Source: Pseudomonas sp. Marseille-Q3773 (lineage in GTDB: Bacteria; Pseudomonadota; Gammaproteobacteria; Pseudomonadales; Pseudomonadaceae). Taken from it: 64,000 nt of DNA. Position numbers and translations under genes: made by a program. The notes below the pieces were generated by a model, which did not search any database, had not been told where the DNA came from, and worked only from the letters and a program-made list of their open reading frames with translations. Shown here piece after piece: positions 38,195 through 46,927 of the stretch (within the stretch, counting starts at the first letter, position 1; every line of letters begins with the position of its first letter). The stretch spans positions 1,736,001 through 1,800,000 of the forward strand of contig NZ_OU745390.1 in NCBI RefSeq assembly GCF_916618955.1, read 5' to 3'.

Positions 38195-40336
38195 ATGCGT
38201 CGCACGTTCGTTTCGCTTTGTGTGCTTCATGCTGTGTCCCCGTTGGCCTTTGCCGAGCCAGAACCGCTCGGCACGCCCTCCCAGATCGAACTGCAGGCCC
38301 TGAGCATCACCAGCAGTGCCGACAGCGAACGCGCCGATGGCCCGGTGGACGGCTACAAGGCCACCCGCTCGGCCAGCGCCACCCGCACCGACACCGCGCT
38401 GCATGAAACTCCGCAATCGGTCAGCGTCGTTCCCAGGGATGTCCTGCAAGATACCGGCGCCACGCGCCTGCAGGACGGTCTGGACTATGCCGGCGGTGTC
38501 GGGCGAGCCAACAATTTCGGCGGCCAGGGCTTGACCACCTTTACCGTGCGCGGCTTTACCACCGGCGAGTTCTACCGCAACGGCTTCCCGATCAACCGCG
38601 GTTACCCCAACGCCCCGGACGCCAACACCGTCGAGCGCCTGGAAGTGCTCCGTGGCCCGGCCAGCAGCCTGTACGGCCGCGGCGACCCCGGCGGCACCTT
38701 CAACGTGGTCAGCAAGCAGCCGCTGCCGGAGTCGAAGGTTACCCTGGGCAGCCAGTTCGACGACCAGGGCATGCACCGCGCGACGCTGGACGCCACCGGG
38801 CCGCTGAACCAGGATGGCTCGCTGGCCTACCGCCTGAACCTGCTGGGCGAAGGCGGCGACAGCTTCCGCGACGACGTGGAAAGCGAACGCTATGACGTGG
38901 CGCCGGTACTCAGCTGGCAGGTCAACGACAGCACCAAGGTCGTCTTCGAAGGCGACTTCATGCGCAACAATCACCCACTGGACCGTGGTCTGACCCGCCT
39001 GCCTGGCCAACTCGGCACAGCCTCGCGCGACACCAACATCTGGGAGAAAGGCAGCGACAACCTGCTGCACAACGATAACAACATGGCCCAGCTGCGCTTC
39101 GAGCACCTGCTCAATGACAACTGGACGCTGGGCGGCGGCATGCAGTGGCTGGACGGCTCGCTCAAGGGCAACGCCGTGGAGGCCAACACTTTGCAGGCCG
39201 ACGGTCGTACACTGGGGCGCAACTTCAACTATCGCAAGCTGGAGTGGACCGACCGCGACTACCAACTCAACCTCACGGGCCACTTCGATACTGGCGGCTT
39301 CAGCCATACCCTGCTGACGGGTATCGAGTACGAAGACTACGACTACAACTCAATCATTCAGCGCTCCGCCAGCGGTGCCGGCGCCTACCCGATCGACCTC
39401 TTCGACCCGGTACTGGGCCAGCCCCGACCAGCGCTGACCCGCATCACCACCCACGACAAGGAAAACCTCGAAACCTGGGCTGCATTCATCCAGGACCAGG
39501 TGGCCCTCACCGAGCGGCTGAAAGTGCTGGCCGGGGTTCGCTTCGAACGTTTCGAGCATGATTACGACGACAAGCTGCCGGCGAACCGCGACTTCAGCAA
39601 GGGCGAGAACGGCGTCACACCACGCTTTGGCGTGATCTACGACCTCACTGATACGGTGGCGGTCTATGCCAACACGGCGCGCTCGTTCAAACCCAACACT
39701 GGCACACCTGCGGGCAGCGGCAGCGGTGGTTTCAACCCGGAAAAAGGCAAGTCCTACGAGCTGGGTATGAAATGGGAGGCACTCGATCGTCAACTGAGCG
39801 TCGACGCGGCGATCTACCACATCGTCAAGGAAAACGTACTGGCCAACGACCCGAACGATCTTTCCAACACCTACAAGATCGCCGCCGGTGAAGTACGCAG
39901 CCGTGGCCTGGATATCAACATCGCTGGCAACCTCACGCCCGAATGGCGCGTGATCGGAGGCTATGCCTACGTGGACGCCGAAGTGACCAAGGACACGACG
40001 TTGCCCAAGGGCACCCACCTGGCCAATATCCCGCGCAACAGCTTCAGCCTGCTGAACACCTACGAGTTCCAGGATGGCCTGGCCAAGGGACTGGGATTGG
40101 GCGTCGGCGTGAAGTACGTGGATGACCGGGCCGGGCAGACGGCAGCCAGTACCTACACCATGGAAAGTTACAGCGTGGTCGACCTGTCGAGCTTCTACAA
40201 GGTCAACGAGCACGTGCGCTTGAACCTGGACGTGAAGAACCTGTTCAACAAAGGTTATGACGAGGGGGCGTTCAACAACTACGTCTACCCGGGGGCGCCG
40301 CGCACGGTGCAGGCCGGGGTTTCGTATACCTTCTGA
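38195..40336 (+). CDS. TonB-dependent siderophore receptor
   Basis: The 713-residue outer-membrane protein has a signal peptide ending AFA and then a plug domain (HETPQSVSVVPRDVLQDTGA, VERLEVLRGPASSLYGRGDPGG). A 22-strand barrel follows and ends in AGVSYTF. It lacks the N-terminal secretin/STN signalling domain, so it is a pure transporter without its own sigma-regulator loop. The TBDT siderophore subfamily (FhuA/FoxA-like) is clear; the ligand is not. The Fur-like site upstream supports iron control. The start at 38195 is chosen over a TTG at 38141. Confidence 0.9.
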   Translation: MRRTFVSLCVLHAVSPLAFAEPEPLGTPSQIELQALSITSSADSERADGPVDGYKATRSASATRTDTALHETPQSVSVVPRDVLQDTGATRLQDGLDYAGGVGRANNFGGQGLTTFTVRGFTTGEFYRNGFPINRGYPNAPDANTVERLEVLRGPASSLYGRGDPGGTFNVVSKQPLPESKVTLGSQFDDQGMHRATLDATGPLNQDGSLAYRLNLLGEGGDSFRDDVESERYDVAPVLSWQVNDSTKVVFEGDFMRNNHPLDRGLTRLPGQLGTASRDTNIWEKGSDNLLHNDNNMAQLRFEHLLNDNWTLGGGMQWLDGSLKGNAVEANTLQADGRTLGRNFNYRKLEWTDRDYQLNLTGHFDTGGFSHTLLTGIEYEDYDYNSIIQRSASGAGAYPIDLFDPVLGQPRPALTRITTHDKENLETWAAFIQDQVALTERLKVLAGVRFERFEHDYDDKLPANRDFSKGENGVTPRFGVIYDLTDTVAVYANTARSFKPNTGTPAGSGSGGFNPEKGKSYELGMKWEALDRQLSVDAAIYHIVKENVLANDPNDLSNTYKIAAGEVRSRGLDINIAGNLTPEWRVIGGYAYVDAEVTKDTTLPKGTHLANIPRNSFSLLNTYEFQDGLAKGLGLGVGVKYVDDRAGQTAASTYTMESYSVVDLSSFYKVNEHVRLNLDVKNLFNKGYDEGAFNNYVYPGAPRTVQAGVSYTF

Positions 40337-40357
40337 CAGTCCCGCGGCTGCCTTGCA

Positions 40358-40418
40358 GCCCATCGCGACACGAGCCCGTTGCTACACGAGATCGCGGCGG
40401 CCTTGTGTCGCGATGGGC
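40358..40418. terminator. Long hairpin between convergent TonB receptor and pagL
   Basis: GCCCATCGCGACAC (40358-40371) pairs perfectly with GTGTCGCGATGGGC (40405-40418), a 14-bp stem in REP-like sequence. A second small hairpin (GGGCCGCGAAGCGGCCC) overlaps its right side. It can terminate both convergent genes. Confidence 0.7.
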
Positions 40419-40439
40419 CGCGAAGCGGCCCGCGGGGTC

Positions 40440-40961
40440 TCAGAAGCCTTTGCTGTAGAACAGCGAGTACGACTCGATCCCGTCGTTAGGCTGCTTAAGC
40501 CCGGCATTGGAGTAGTGCATCGCGCGGATCCCGACCTTCTGCTCCCCCGGCAACTTCAGGCCAAAGCCGATGCGGTCTTCGAAGTTGAGCGACGAGCCCA
40601 GGCGCTGGTCGCCCACGTCAGTCTTGGAAAACGCCGCCAGGCCGATACCGGCCTCGATGTACGGGGTATAGCTGAAACCGCTGAATTCATAGGTGAATAC
40701 CGGGCTGAGCGACAGCGAATGGGCGCCACTGGCCTCACCGCCTTCCCAGTAGGTGTAGGCGGCATCCCAATAGCCGCTCACGTAGCCGGTACTGCTTTCC
40801 AGCCATTTCTTGTCCCAGTCGAACGACAGCCCGATACGGTAGGTCATGTCGCCTTGGCTGGTGGCGCCAATGGCGCCGGACACCTGCGCTGCCTGGGCCA
40901 GATTGGCCCCGGCAAACGCCAGTACTGCAGCGGCCAGCGAAGCTGCTAGACGGGTTTTCAT
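40440..40961 (-). CDS. pagL: Lipid A 3-O-deacylase PagL
   Basis: The 173-residue protein has a signal peptide ending AQAAQ and an eight-stranded barrel pattern ending YSLFYSKGF. The PagL catalytic residues are in place: H149 and S151 in MHYSNAG, and E163, the same 14-residue offset as in P. aeruginosa PagL. It removes the 3-position acyl chain from lipid A in the outer membrane. AGGAGAAG precedes the ATG. A perfect 11-bp AT-rich dyad lies about 100 bases upstream. Confidence 0.9.
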   Translation of the reverse strand: MKTRLAASLAAAVLAFAGANLAQAAQVSGAIGATSQGDMTYRIGLSFDWDKKWLESSTGYVSGYWDAAYTYWEGGEASGAHSLSLSPVFTYEFSGFSYTPYIEAGIGLAAFSKTDVGDQRLGSSLNFEDRIGFGLKLPGEQKVGIRAMHYSNAGLKQPNDGIESYSLFYSKGF

Positions 40962-41059
40962 CAATGACTTCTCCTGATGGTCATACAACAAGCGGGGGCT
41001 TGTGCCCCTCGATTTTCTGGGTGACCGCTACCTGAGCGCCGGTCACATCAAGTAATACT

Positions 41060-41088
41060 TTTCTGATTATTGTCCAGATAATCAGAAA
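41060..41088. promoter_or_regulatory. AT-rich dyad upstream of pagL
   Basis: TTTCTGATTAT and ATAATCAGAAA are perfect 11-bp inverted arms around a 7-base loop. The dyad lies between pagL (start 40961) and the end of the PhyH-like gene (41156), so it may be an operator for pagL or a terminator for the upstream gene on the same strand. Confidence 0.5.
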
Positions 41089-41155
41089 GTTGAAAGTGTA
41101 TTGCCACTATTGGCTAATTCCTTCGATCCGTATCGGGCATGCCGGGCATGGTGCT

Positions 41156-41902
41156 TCAGTCGTATTCCGCTTCCGCATGTTCACCCAGCAGGCGGCGCTG
41201 CCGGGGCGTAGCCGCCTCCAGCACCTGCGGGTTGAAGCGCCAGCTCAGGTACGGTGAAAACTTCTGCGCCACCATGCGTCGGCCGTAGTGCACCTGCAGC
41301 ATGTCGCGCTCACGTGCACGGCTGCAGTTGGCCCCGCCGCTGTGCCAGACATCACTGCGAAACCCCAGCGCATCCCCTGCCCTGCATAGCATCGGCTCGG
41401 CCTTGCGGCCCTGCCACTGGTCCTCGCCAGCCTGTGGCGGCCGCGCCGCGCGGTGACTGCCGGGCACGATCCAGGTCGGCCCGATCGCCTGGTCGATGTC
41501 GCTGAGGTACAGCTGCGCCGTCAGGATCTGCACGGGTTGCACGAAGTCGCCGCGTTCGCTGAGCCAGCCGGGTAACTGCATGGGCAGGTGGTCCAGGTGC
41601 AGGGCCATGCCGGGGTAGCCCGGGTGGCTGCGCCATGCGGTCTGCCCGATCACATGGCAGTCAGCGCCCAGCGCCGCCTCGGCCAGGGCGATCAGCGCTG
41701 GCAGGTCGAGAAACGGCAACCACAACGGGTTGCGGTTGAACACGCACTTGTAGTGCTCCAGCAGCCCCTGGTAGTCCCAGTGGATCGGCTGCAAGTCATC
41801 GATGGCACAGCGCAACAAGGCGATGCGCAAGGGGTCGAGCACCGCGGGCAGCAGCACATAGCCCTGCTCGTCCAACGTTTGCAGTTGCTGGTCCAGGCTC
41901 AT
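41156..41902 (-). CDS. Phytanoyl-CoA dioxygenase (PhyH)-family protein
   Basis: The 248-residue protein has the Fe(II)/2-oxoglutarate oxygenase features of the PhyH family. These are a proximal H-x-D in LHLDHLPM, the IGPTWIVPGSH segment and a distal His in SDVWHSGGANCS, followed by Arg residues that could bind 2-oxoglutarate. It is cytosolic. The substrate is unknown. The neighbours pagL and a small periplasmic protein give no clear pathway. Confidence 0.78.
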   Translation of the reverse strand: MSLDQQLQTLDEQGYVLLPAVLDPLRIALLRCAIDDLQPIHWDYQGLLEHYKCVFNRNPLWLPFLDLPALIALAEAALGADCHVIGQTAWRSHPGYPGMALHLDHLPMQLPGWLSERGDFVQPVQILTAQLYLSDIDQAIGPTWIVPGSHRAARPPQAGEDQWQGRKAEPMLCRAGDALGFRSDVWHSGGANCSRARERDMLQVHYGRRMVAQKFSPYLSWRFNPQVLEAATPRQRRLLGEHAEAEYD

Positions 41903-41956
41903 GACAATGTGCCTCCTGCAGGCAGGAGTACAGCTGTACTCCCGCCGCGTTTGCCA

Positions 41957-42400
41957 TCAACGCCAGTTCAGGTTGACGGTCGCCGGTGACTTGCCGTTGA
42001 CTGTCACTACCTGTTGCACCGTCTCGCCCTGGGCGTTGCCAGTGATTTTGTATTTGCCCGGCGGCAACTGTACGTACAGCAGCGGCCCGGCATCCGGGAT
42101 GCTGAGCACAGGCTGCCCTTGTGCATTCTGGATATCAACGTTGGCACCGCTCTGGAACTTGCCTTCCGGGCCGGTCGAGAGTTCGACGTGGAGGTCATAG
42201 CCCGGGGTCTTGCGCAGGGCATTGGCCTCGTCCTGGCCAATGCCGCCTTGCAGGTAGCGTACGCCGTTCTGCTCCTGCGGCTGCAACTGCACGGCCTGCA
42301 TGTCGATCGGGGCATTCAGGTCGGCGGCGGCCGCCAGGGTCCAGGGCAGCGCCAGGGCGACCAGTAGTGCTGTGCCCAGGGCATAGTGATGATTACGCAT
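41957..42400 (-). CDS. Small periplasmic protein of unknown function
   Basis: The 147-residue protein has a signal peptide (MRNHHYALGTALLVALALPW, ending TLAAAAD). A compact beta-rich mature part (GPLLYVQLPPGKYKITGNA, VTVNGKSPATVNLNWR) resembles the carboxypeptidase-regulatory-like fold. No enzymatic motif is visible. It lies 54 bases upstream of the PhyH-like gene on the same strand, so the two may be cotranscribed. Confidence 0.72.
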   Translation of the reverse strand: MRNHHYALGTALLVALALPWTLAAAADLNAPIDMQAVQLQPQEQNGVRYLQGGIGQDEANALRKTPGYDLHVELSTGPEGKFQSGANVDIQNAQGQPVLSIPDAGPLLYVQLPPGKYKITGNAQGETVQQVVTVNGKSPATVNLNWR

Positions 42401-42525
42401 GGTACGACCCTCCGTTCGAGGATGGCTTACCTATTATCTGATCCTCCTGAACAGACAGTGTTCGTGCAGACGCGTGGTCGCCTGGATGAAATCCGCTTCA
42501 ATGCGCAGTTTTTATCGCCTTGACA

Positions 42526-43398
42526 TCAGTTTGCGCGGCGTTCTTCAAGTAATTTCACGAACATGCTCAAACTGCGCGACACCGTGCCCCGTCGCCACAC
42601 CAGCCAGGTTTTCAGGTAGCGGAAGTCCTCTGACATCGGCCAGGCGCTGACCGTGCTGCACCCGGGCATGTTGTCGAGCATGCTGCGCGGCATCATGGCC
42701 AGGCCGGCGCCGGCGCTGACGCAGGCCAGCATGCCGTGGTACGACTCCATTTCGTGGATCTTGCCCGGCACCGCCTGGTCCTGGACGAACCAGCTCTCGA
42801 AGTGGTGGCGGTACGAACAGTTGGCGCGGAAGGCGTAGATATTCTCGCCATTGACGTCCCGAGCGCGGGTTACTGGGGCATGGTTGAGCGGTGCAATGAC
42901 CATCATCTCTTCCTCGAATACCGGCATCCCCTCCAGTGTCGGGTGCAGCACCGGCCCGTCGACGAATGCCGCCACCAGGCGCCCGGACAGCACACCCTCG
43001 AGCATGGTCCCGGATGGGCCAGTAGACAGGTCCAGGTCGACCTTGGGGTAGCGCTGGTTGTAGTCCGCCAGCAAGGCCGGGATGCGCACTGCCGCCGTGC
43101 TTTCCAGCGACCCCAGGGCGAAGGTGCCTTGCGGATCCTCGCCGGCCACCGTCAGGCGCGCCTCGTGAACCAGGTCGAGGATACGCCGGGTGTATTCGAG
43201 GAAGTTCCAGCCTGCCGGTGACAGGCGCAGGCGGCTCTTTTCACGAATGAACAGTTCCACGCCAAGGTCCTCCTCCAGCTGCTTGATGCGTGTAGTCAGG
43301 TTCGACGGCACCCGATGGATGTGCTGCGCGGCGGCGCTGATGCTGCCCTGCTCGGCGACCGCCTTGAAGATTTCCAGTTGCACCAGGTCCACAGCCAT
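42526..43398 (-). CDS. ptrR: LysR-type regulator, PtrR-like
   Basis: The 290-residue protein has the N-terminal LysR helix-turn-helix ([20 protein letters not shown]) and a periplasmic-binding-like effector domain. It is divergent from a Sad-type succinate-semialdehyde dehydrogenase. In E. coli the same pair is ptrR (yneJ) and sad (yneI), which act in putrescine and GABA breakdown. The equivalence is inferred from arrangement and general similarity. Confidence 0.8.
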   Translation of the reverse strand: MAVDLVQLEIFKAVAEQGSISAAAQHIHRVPSNLTTRIKQLEEDLGVELFIREKSRLRLSPAGWNFLEYTRRILDLVHEARLTVAGEDPQGTFALGSLESTAAVRIPALLADYNQRYPKVDLDLSTGPSGTMLEGVLSGRLVAAFVDGPVLHPTLEGMPVFEEEMMVIAPLNHAPVTRARDVNGENIYAFRANCSYRHHFESWFVQDQAVPGKIHEMESYHGMLACVSAGAGLAMMPRSMLDNMPGCSTVSAWPMSEDFRYLKTWLVWRRGTVSRSLSMFVKLLEERRAN

Positions 43399-43410
43399 TC
43401 TCCAAACGTG

Positions 43411-43425
43411 AATGTTTCGCTCATT
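43411..43425. promoter_or_regulatory. Dyad in the ptrR-like/sad intergenic region
   Basis: AATG-TTTCGCT-CATT lies 13 bases upstream of the LysR gene and 75 bases upstream of the dehydrogenase. It is a short inverted repeat of the kind bound by LysR proteins. The surrounding 100 bases are AT-rich and probably hold both promoters. Confidence 0.4.
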
Positions 43426-43499
43426 ATTATTCAGTTTTCATTAAAGCCCTAGCCCATTAGGCTGGCGTCTCGGATCAACGACAACGAGAGTGTCCCGCC

Positions 43500-44885
43500 A
43501 TGAGCGCGATCAGCAGCCTGACCCACGCCATCTCCCTCGACCCGTACAGCGGTGAGCAGATCGGCGCCTACCCGTTCGACACCGACGCCGCACTGGAAGC
43601 GGCGCTGCAACGTGCCAAGGTTGGCTTCCGCCAGTGGCGCCAGGTGTCGCTGGGTCAGCGCAGCGAGTACTTGCTGGCGCTGGCCAGCACGCTCGAAACC
43701 AAGGCCGAAGCCTTCGCCCAGATGATCAGCCGCGAAATTGGCAAGCCGGTCGCCCAGGCCCGTGGCGAGGTCGGCAAATGCGTCGGCCTGTGCCGCTGGT
43801 ACGCCGAGCACGGCCCGGCGATGCTCGCTGCCGAGCCGACCCAGGTGGAAAAGGCCCGCATCGAATACCGCCCGCTGGGCCCGATCCTGGCGGTGATGCC
43901 GTGGAACTTCCCGGTATGGCAGGTGCTGCGCGGCGCCGTGCCGGCGATCCTGGCTGGCAATACCTACGTGCTCAAGCACGCCCCGAACGTGATGGGCAGT
44001 GCTTACCTGTTGGCCGAGCTGTTCAAGGATGCCGGCCTGCCAGAAGGCGTGTTCGAGGTGCTGAACGTGACCCCGGACGGTGTCACCCGGGCCATCAATG
44101 ACCCGCGCATCGCCGCCGTGACCCTGACTGGCAGCGTGCGGGCCGGCATGGCCATTGGTGCGCAGGCTGGCGCGGCGCTGAAGAAGTGTGTGCTGGAACT
44201 GGGCGGCTCCGACCCGTTCATCGTGTTGGCCGACGCCGACCTGGATGCCGCCGTGAAGGCGGCGGTGATCGGCCGCTACCAGAACACCGGCCAGGTCTGC
44301 GCAGCGGCCAAGCGCCTGATCGTCGAAGCCAGCGTCGTGGAGGAATTCACCCGCAGGTTCGTCGACGCCACGCGTGAGCTGAAGGTGGGCAACCCAATGG
44401 AAGACGACACCTACATCGGCCCGATGGCCCGTTTCGACCTGCGTGACGAGCTGGATGGCCAGGTGCAGGCGAGCCTCGCCGAAGGCGCTACCCTGCTGCT
44501 GGGCGGGCACAAGATCGACGGTGTGGCCAACTTTTACGCGCCGACCGTGCTGGCCAACGTCACCCCGGACATGACGGCGTTCCGCCAGGAGCTGTTCGGG
44601 CCGGTGGCGGCGATCATCAGCGCCCGTGATGCGGACCATGCGGTGGAACTGGCCAACGACAGCGACTTCGGCCTGGCCTCGACCATCTATACCGCCGATT
44701 ACGCATTGGCCGAGCGCATGACCGCAGCCCTGGATACCGGTGGCGTGTTCATCAACGGCTACTGCGCCTCCGACCCCCGCGTGGCGTTCGGCGGGGTGAA
44801 GAAGAGCGGCTTCGGGCGCGAGCTGTCGCACTTTGGTGTGCGTGAGTTCACCAATGCGCAGACGGTTTGGCTGGATCGTAATTGA
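43500..44885 (+). CDS. sad: Succinate-semialdehyde dehydrogenase (Sad/YneI type)
   Basis: The 461-residue aldehyde dehydrogenase has the catalytic Cys267 in NTGQVCAAAKR and general-base Glu233 in VLELGGSDPF. The NAD-binding PWNFPVW and TLTGSVRAG segments are also present. It resembles the Sad (YneI) branch, which oxidises succinate semialdehyde to succinate at the end of GABA/putrescine catabolism. It is near other polyamine genes (48.0-51.9 kb). A bidirectional hairpin follows. Confidence 0.88.
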   Translation: MSAISSLTHAISLDPYSGEQIGAYPFDTDAALEAALQRAKVGFRQWRQVSLGQRSEYLLALASTLETKAEAFAQMISREIGKPVAQARGEVGKCVGLCRWYAEHGPAMLAAEPTQVEKARIEYRPLGPILAVMPWNFPVWQVLRGAVPAILAGNTYVLKHAPNVMGSAYLLAELFKDAGLPEGVFEVLNVTPDGVTRAINDPRIAAVTLTGSVRAGMAIGAQAGAALKKCVLELGGSDPFIVLADADLDAAVKAAVIGRYQNTGQVCAAAKRLIVEASVVEEFTRRFVDATRELKVGNPMEDDTYIGPMARFDLRDELDGQVQASLAEGATLLLGGHKIDGVANFYAPTVLANVTPDMTAFRQELFGPVAAIISARDADHAVELANDSDFGLASTIYTADYALAERMTAALDTGGVFINGYCASDPRVAFGGVKKSGFGRELSHFGVREFTNAQTVWLDRN

Positions 44886-44896
44886 TTTGATGCCCA

Positions 44897-44915
44897 GGGG
44901 CTGCAAAGCAGCCCC
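44897..44915. terminator. Bidirectional terminator between sad and helicase gene
   Basis: GGGGCTGC-AAA-GCAGCCCC is a perfect 8-bp stem with a 3-base loop, in the 37-base gap between convergent genes. Confidence 0.7.
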
Positions 44916-44922
44916 ATCTAGC

Positions 44923-46833
44923 TCAATCCCGAACCTGGTCCTTGACCCAGTCCAGCATTCCTCCCGGCACGATCAGTTCATGCCGCGCCCGCGAACAGGC
45001 GGTGTACAACCCGGCCAGCATCCGCGCACGCTCGTTGCGGTTCCCAGCCACCTGCGGCGCCACCATCAGTTCCGGCGACACCATGACCCGGGCAAACTCC
45101 ATGTTCTTCACATCCCGCACCCGCCCCAGGAACAGCTTGGGCGCCTTGTCCCAGCGGTAACGGCTCTTGGCCCTGGCAAAGTGCTCGGGGGTGTAGCCCT
45201 TGCGCAGCATGTTGGCCACGGCAACGAATGCCTTGTCATCGCCCTTGTCCTGCTCCAGCGCCTGCCAACTGGCGTAACGGAACAGCATCGGGTGACGCGG
45301 CCGGGTGCCATGGCGATACAGTTCGATGCAGTCCTCGACGAACAGCTCGAAGTCCTTGCGCGCGCTTTTCAGCAGCACGAACGGCACGTTCAGGTGCGTC
45401 AGGCGCTGGAACCAGCCGAACAGGCCCCACTCGTCGTCGACGATCAGTGCAGTGGGCTGTTCGGGAACGCTGACCGTGTCGAAGAAGCTGACCCGGGTGT
45501 AATGCTCGGCGCTGCCGCTGAAGGCACCCTGGATCGCCGCCGGATGTGCCTGGATCAGTGGGTTGAGCACTTTGTCCATGGCCGGCCCGGCGCGCAGTGA
45601 GCGGTCAATGCAGCGTTGGCGAATGAAGCTGCCATGGTGCGGGCTGAGGCCGTTGAGGTTCTGCAACTCGTCACCCAGGGCAATGATCGACTGCGGGCTG
45701 CGGTCGAGCACGGCGAGCATCGGCGACGACAGTTCGTGGACCTCGTCGACGATGACATGGGTGTAGCGGCTGTCGATCACGTCAGCGGTCAATGACAACA
45801 GTTTGACCCGGTGATAGTCGCGTACCGGCAACTGGATTTCCCGGGCTGACGGGCGAATCAGTTCCTGCCAGTACAACCGTGCCTTTTCCAGCAGCACTTC
45901 CTGATCCAGCGGCGTGGTGCCCGGCCCGGCCCACGGCAGATGGTGCAGCTGCAGTTGGCTATCGGCGCTGTGGCAGAAGGTCCGCACCGCGCGAATGCAC
46001 AACGCCACTACCTGGCGGGCAGCAAGCGGGCCGATGTCGGGAATGCCCAGCCAGCGGACCACCTGCGCCTCCTGCGGGCGCCACGACAGCTTGGTGCGGT
46101 AGGGGTCGCGCAGGCGCCAACCGTTGCTGGTTAGGTCACGGTTGAGCAGCTCGTCGGCCAGTTGGCCGAAGGTCAGCGCCGTATAGGCCGCCGCGTCCTT
46201 GACCCGTGCCTGCAAGGCGCGCAACTGGCCTTCGGTCAACGCCAGCAGCAGCGTACGCTGGGGGTCGAGCAGGCGGGCGAACTGATGAATCAGGAAGGTC
46301 TTGCCGGTACCGGCGAAACCCTGCACGGCCACCGATTCGTCGATGCCACTGAGAAATTCGCGCAGCAGCCGGTGCTGCTGGTCGCTGAGCATCAGGTCGC
46401 TGGCCAGCGCGGGCAGGTACACCGGGTGCAGCGGTGTGGCGCGCTGGCGGTAGCTGTCGGCGAACTGGAAGTTCCACTGGCCTTCGCCGTCCAGCAGCTC
46501 GTCGGCCTGGTACGCCACCTCGCTGGACAACAGGGCGATGCCGTTTTCGCCAAGCATGCCCAGGCCCATCGCGAAGGCCTCACGGTCGAAGTGTCGCGCC
46601 ACCTGGCCCTGGAAACGCCCGGGTGCGGCGCACTCGACCTCGTTGGCGATGCGCACGATTTCAGCGAAACGGCGCTCCTGCACGTCCGCCGAGGCCGCGG
46701 CGGGCTGGCGCGGCAGGTTTTGCACGAACAGCACGGTAGCGGCTTCCAGCAGGCTGGCGGTACTGAAGAACCCGCTAGCGGGCTCGCTGGCGAGGCGGTC
46801 GGCCTGGTCGCTGGGCAAAGGCAGGTAGAACAT
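44923..46833 (-). CDS. SF1 (UvrD/PcrA-like) helicase domain protein
   Basis: The 636-residue protein has an N-terminal region of about 140 residues with no assigned fold. The superfamily 1 core follows: Walker A GFAGTGKTF (about 172-180), Walker B HVIVDEVHELS, motif III-like SIIALGDELQNLNG and the C-terminal GLYTACSRARHELIV. It probably translocates on single-stranded DNA. The start at 46833 has GAGGTG five bases upstream; a longer frame to 46917 is less likely. It stands alone between sad and the AraC gene, with no nuclease or defence partner visible. Confidence 0.82.
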   Translation of the reverse strand: MFYLPLPSDQADRLASEPASGFFSTASLLEAATVLFVQNLPRQPAAASADVQERRFAEIVRIANEVECAAPGRFQGQVARHFDREAFAMGLGMLGENGIALLSSEVAYQADELLDGEGQWNFQFADSYRQRATPLHPVYLPALASDLMLSDQQHRLLREFLSGIDESVAVQGFAGTGKTFLIHQFARLLDPQRTLLLALTEGQLRALQARVKDAAAYTALTFGQLADELLNRDLTSNGWRLRDPYRTKLSWRPQEAQVVRWLGIPDIGPLAARQVVALCIRAVRTFCHSADSQLQLHHLPWAGPGTTPLDQEVLLEKARLYWQELIRPSAREIQLPVRDYHRVKLLSLTADVIDSRYTHVIVDEVHELSSPMLAVLDRSPQSIIALGDELQNLNGLSPHHGSFIRQRCIDRSLRAGPAMDKVLNPLIQAHPAAIQGAFSGSAEHYTRVSFFDTVSVPEQPTALIVDDEWGLFGWFQRLTHLNVPFVLLKSARKDFELFVEDCIELYRHGTRPRHPMLFRYASWQALEQDKGDDKAFVAVANMLRKGYTPEHFARAKSRYRWDKAPKLFLGRVRDVKNMEFARVMVSPELMVAPQVAGNRNERARMLAGLYTACSRARHELIVPGGMLDWVKDQVRD

Positions 46834-46927
46834 CGGCACCTCGGGTGGAAACAGGCCGGCACGATAGCAATTTTTGCGCGGCGATGCAGGGTTCAGTGCT
46901 GCTGGGAGGGCAGCCATATGCCAATGC

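Noticed and set aside
44833..45600. A 255-codon plus-strand frame after sad
   Set aside because: It runs across the sad terminator hairpin and is antisense to the helicase gene.
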